Shown here: positions 63,822-64,000 of the stretch, piece after piece
How positions within the stretch are numbered: position 1 is the stretch's first letter
Layout of the letters: each line of letters opens with the position of its first letter
From: a virus
Reading direction: 5' to 3' (one strand)
Virus record (IMG/VR): IMGVR_UViG_3300010430_000007
Location: 1 to 64,000 of that record
Length of the DNA: 64,000 nt
The notes under the pieces: model-generated
The model's input: only the letters and a program-made list of their open reading frames with translations
Told to the model about the DNA's origin: nothing
Database searches by the model: none
Translations under genes and position numbers: made by a program

Positions 63822-63957
63822 TAGTTTTTAACAAGTTTTTTAAATTAATTTTTCTTTCTCTGTATTCATTATATGCACAGGCTAGCAATACAACCGTCGC
63901 AGTTCCCCAAGTCCAACTCATTCTATATAAGAATAATGCTACGTCTTTATAGTCCAT
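63805..63957 (-). CDS. Single-span membrane miniprotein, 50 aa
   Basis: Reads DYKDVALFLYRMSWTWGTAT and a hydrophobic VVLLACAY segment, then a basic tail. Strong ATAGGAGG site. Unknown function. Confidence 0.6.
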   Translation of the reverse strand: MDYKDVALFLYRMSWTWGTATVVLLACAYNEYRERKINLKNLLKTIDTEC

Positions 63958-63968
63958 TTTTAAACCTC

Positions 63969-64000
63969 CTATGCATCTGGATACATTTCATAAAAACAAT
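63969..64000 (-). CDS. C-terminal end of a gene entering from the right edge
   Basis: Nine codons CFYEMYPDA and a TAG in the only frame that stops just ahead of the next ribosome site. Too little to identify. Confidence 0.35.
   Translation of the reverse strand, partial: CFYEMYPDA

Overview
The window reads as part of a large tailed-phage genome (or a prophage derived from one) infecting an anaerobic or facultatively anaerobic Gram-positive host, most likely a member of the Bacillota. The DNA is strongly A+T-rich. Essentially every gene lies on the minus strand. Almost all genes have strong AGGAGG-type ribosome binding sites, and about 27 sites match the host vegetative promoter TTGACA-N16/18-TATAAT. 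An oxygen-independent ribonucleotide reductase is encoded. No head, tail or packaging gene was recognised, so this is a replication and accessory-gene region of a genome larger than 64 kb. Host and lifestyle are inferences.

Layout, in coordinate order (transcription runs right to left). 1-1.8 kb: class III ribonucleotide reductase NrdD (cut by the window edge) and its radical-SAM activase. 1.9-5.3 kb: small proteins, many with Cys pairs. 5.3-15.6 kb: a replication and recombination core with RecJ exonuclease, an HNH endonuclease, an ERCC4-type nuclease, a family C DNA polymerase (DnaE), a Toprim primase, a DnaB helicase, SSB and an ERF annealing protein. 15.6-30.7 kb: accessory operons with a DprA-like SLOG protein, MazG-like pyrophosphohydrolase, HAD nucleotidase, a P-loop (d)NMP-kinase-like protein, a lytic transglycosylase, a tyrosine recombinase, an Ntn-hydrolase and a Bax-inhibitor-1-like membrane protein. 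30.7-47.5 kb: a long run of small unknown genes, RtcB RNA ligase, a CX5R phosphatase and two tandem winged-helix regulators. 47.6-64 kb: a mini P-loop NTPase, a deoxyribosyltransferase-like protein, two more HNH genes or remnants, a radical-SAM enzyme overlapping an ETNSSSMHSL protein, a TelA-like protein with two membrane partners, a repeat-rich non-coding region and a polyvalent protein ending in an adenine methyltransferase.

The genes work together as a nearly self-sufficient dNTP supply and replisome, plus host-takeover functions. Many short operons each have their own sigma-A-like promoter, and several end in a hairpin terminator.

The features most worth a second look are these. (1) recJ is interrupted at its catalytic DYDVDG motif by TGA flanked by identical GTC codons, directly after a perfect 7-bp stem-loop; a six-nucleotide ribosome hop would restore the motif. 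(2) An 18-bp dyad, ATGAAA-N6-TTTCAT, recurs in 50 gene junctions and once inside an apparent gene fusion, but not in the core replication block. (3) Several genes seem to start at AUA or AUC. (4) Other reading frames are intact apart from one in-frame stop. (5) Two stretches look like structured RNA or an origin.
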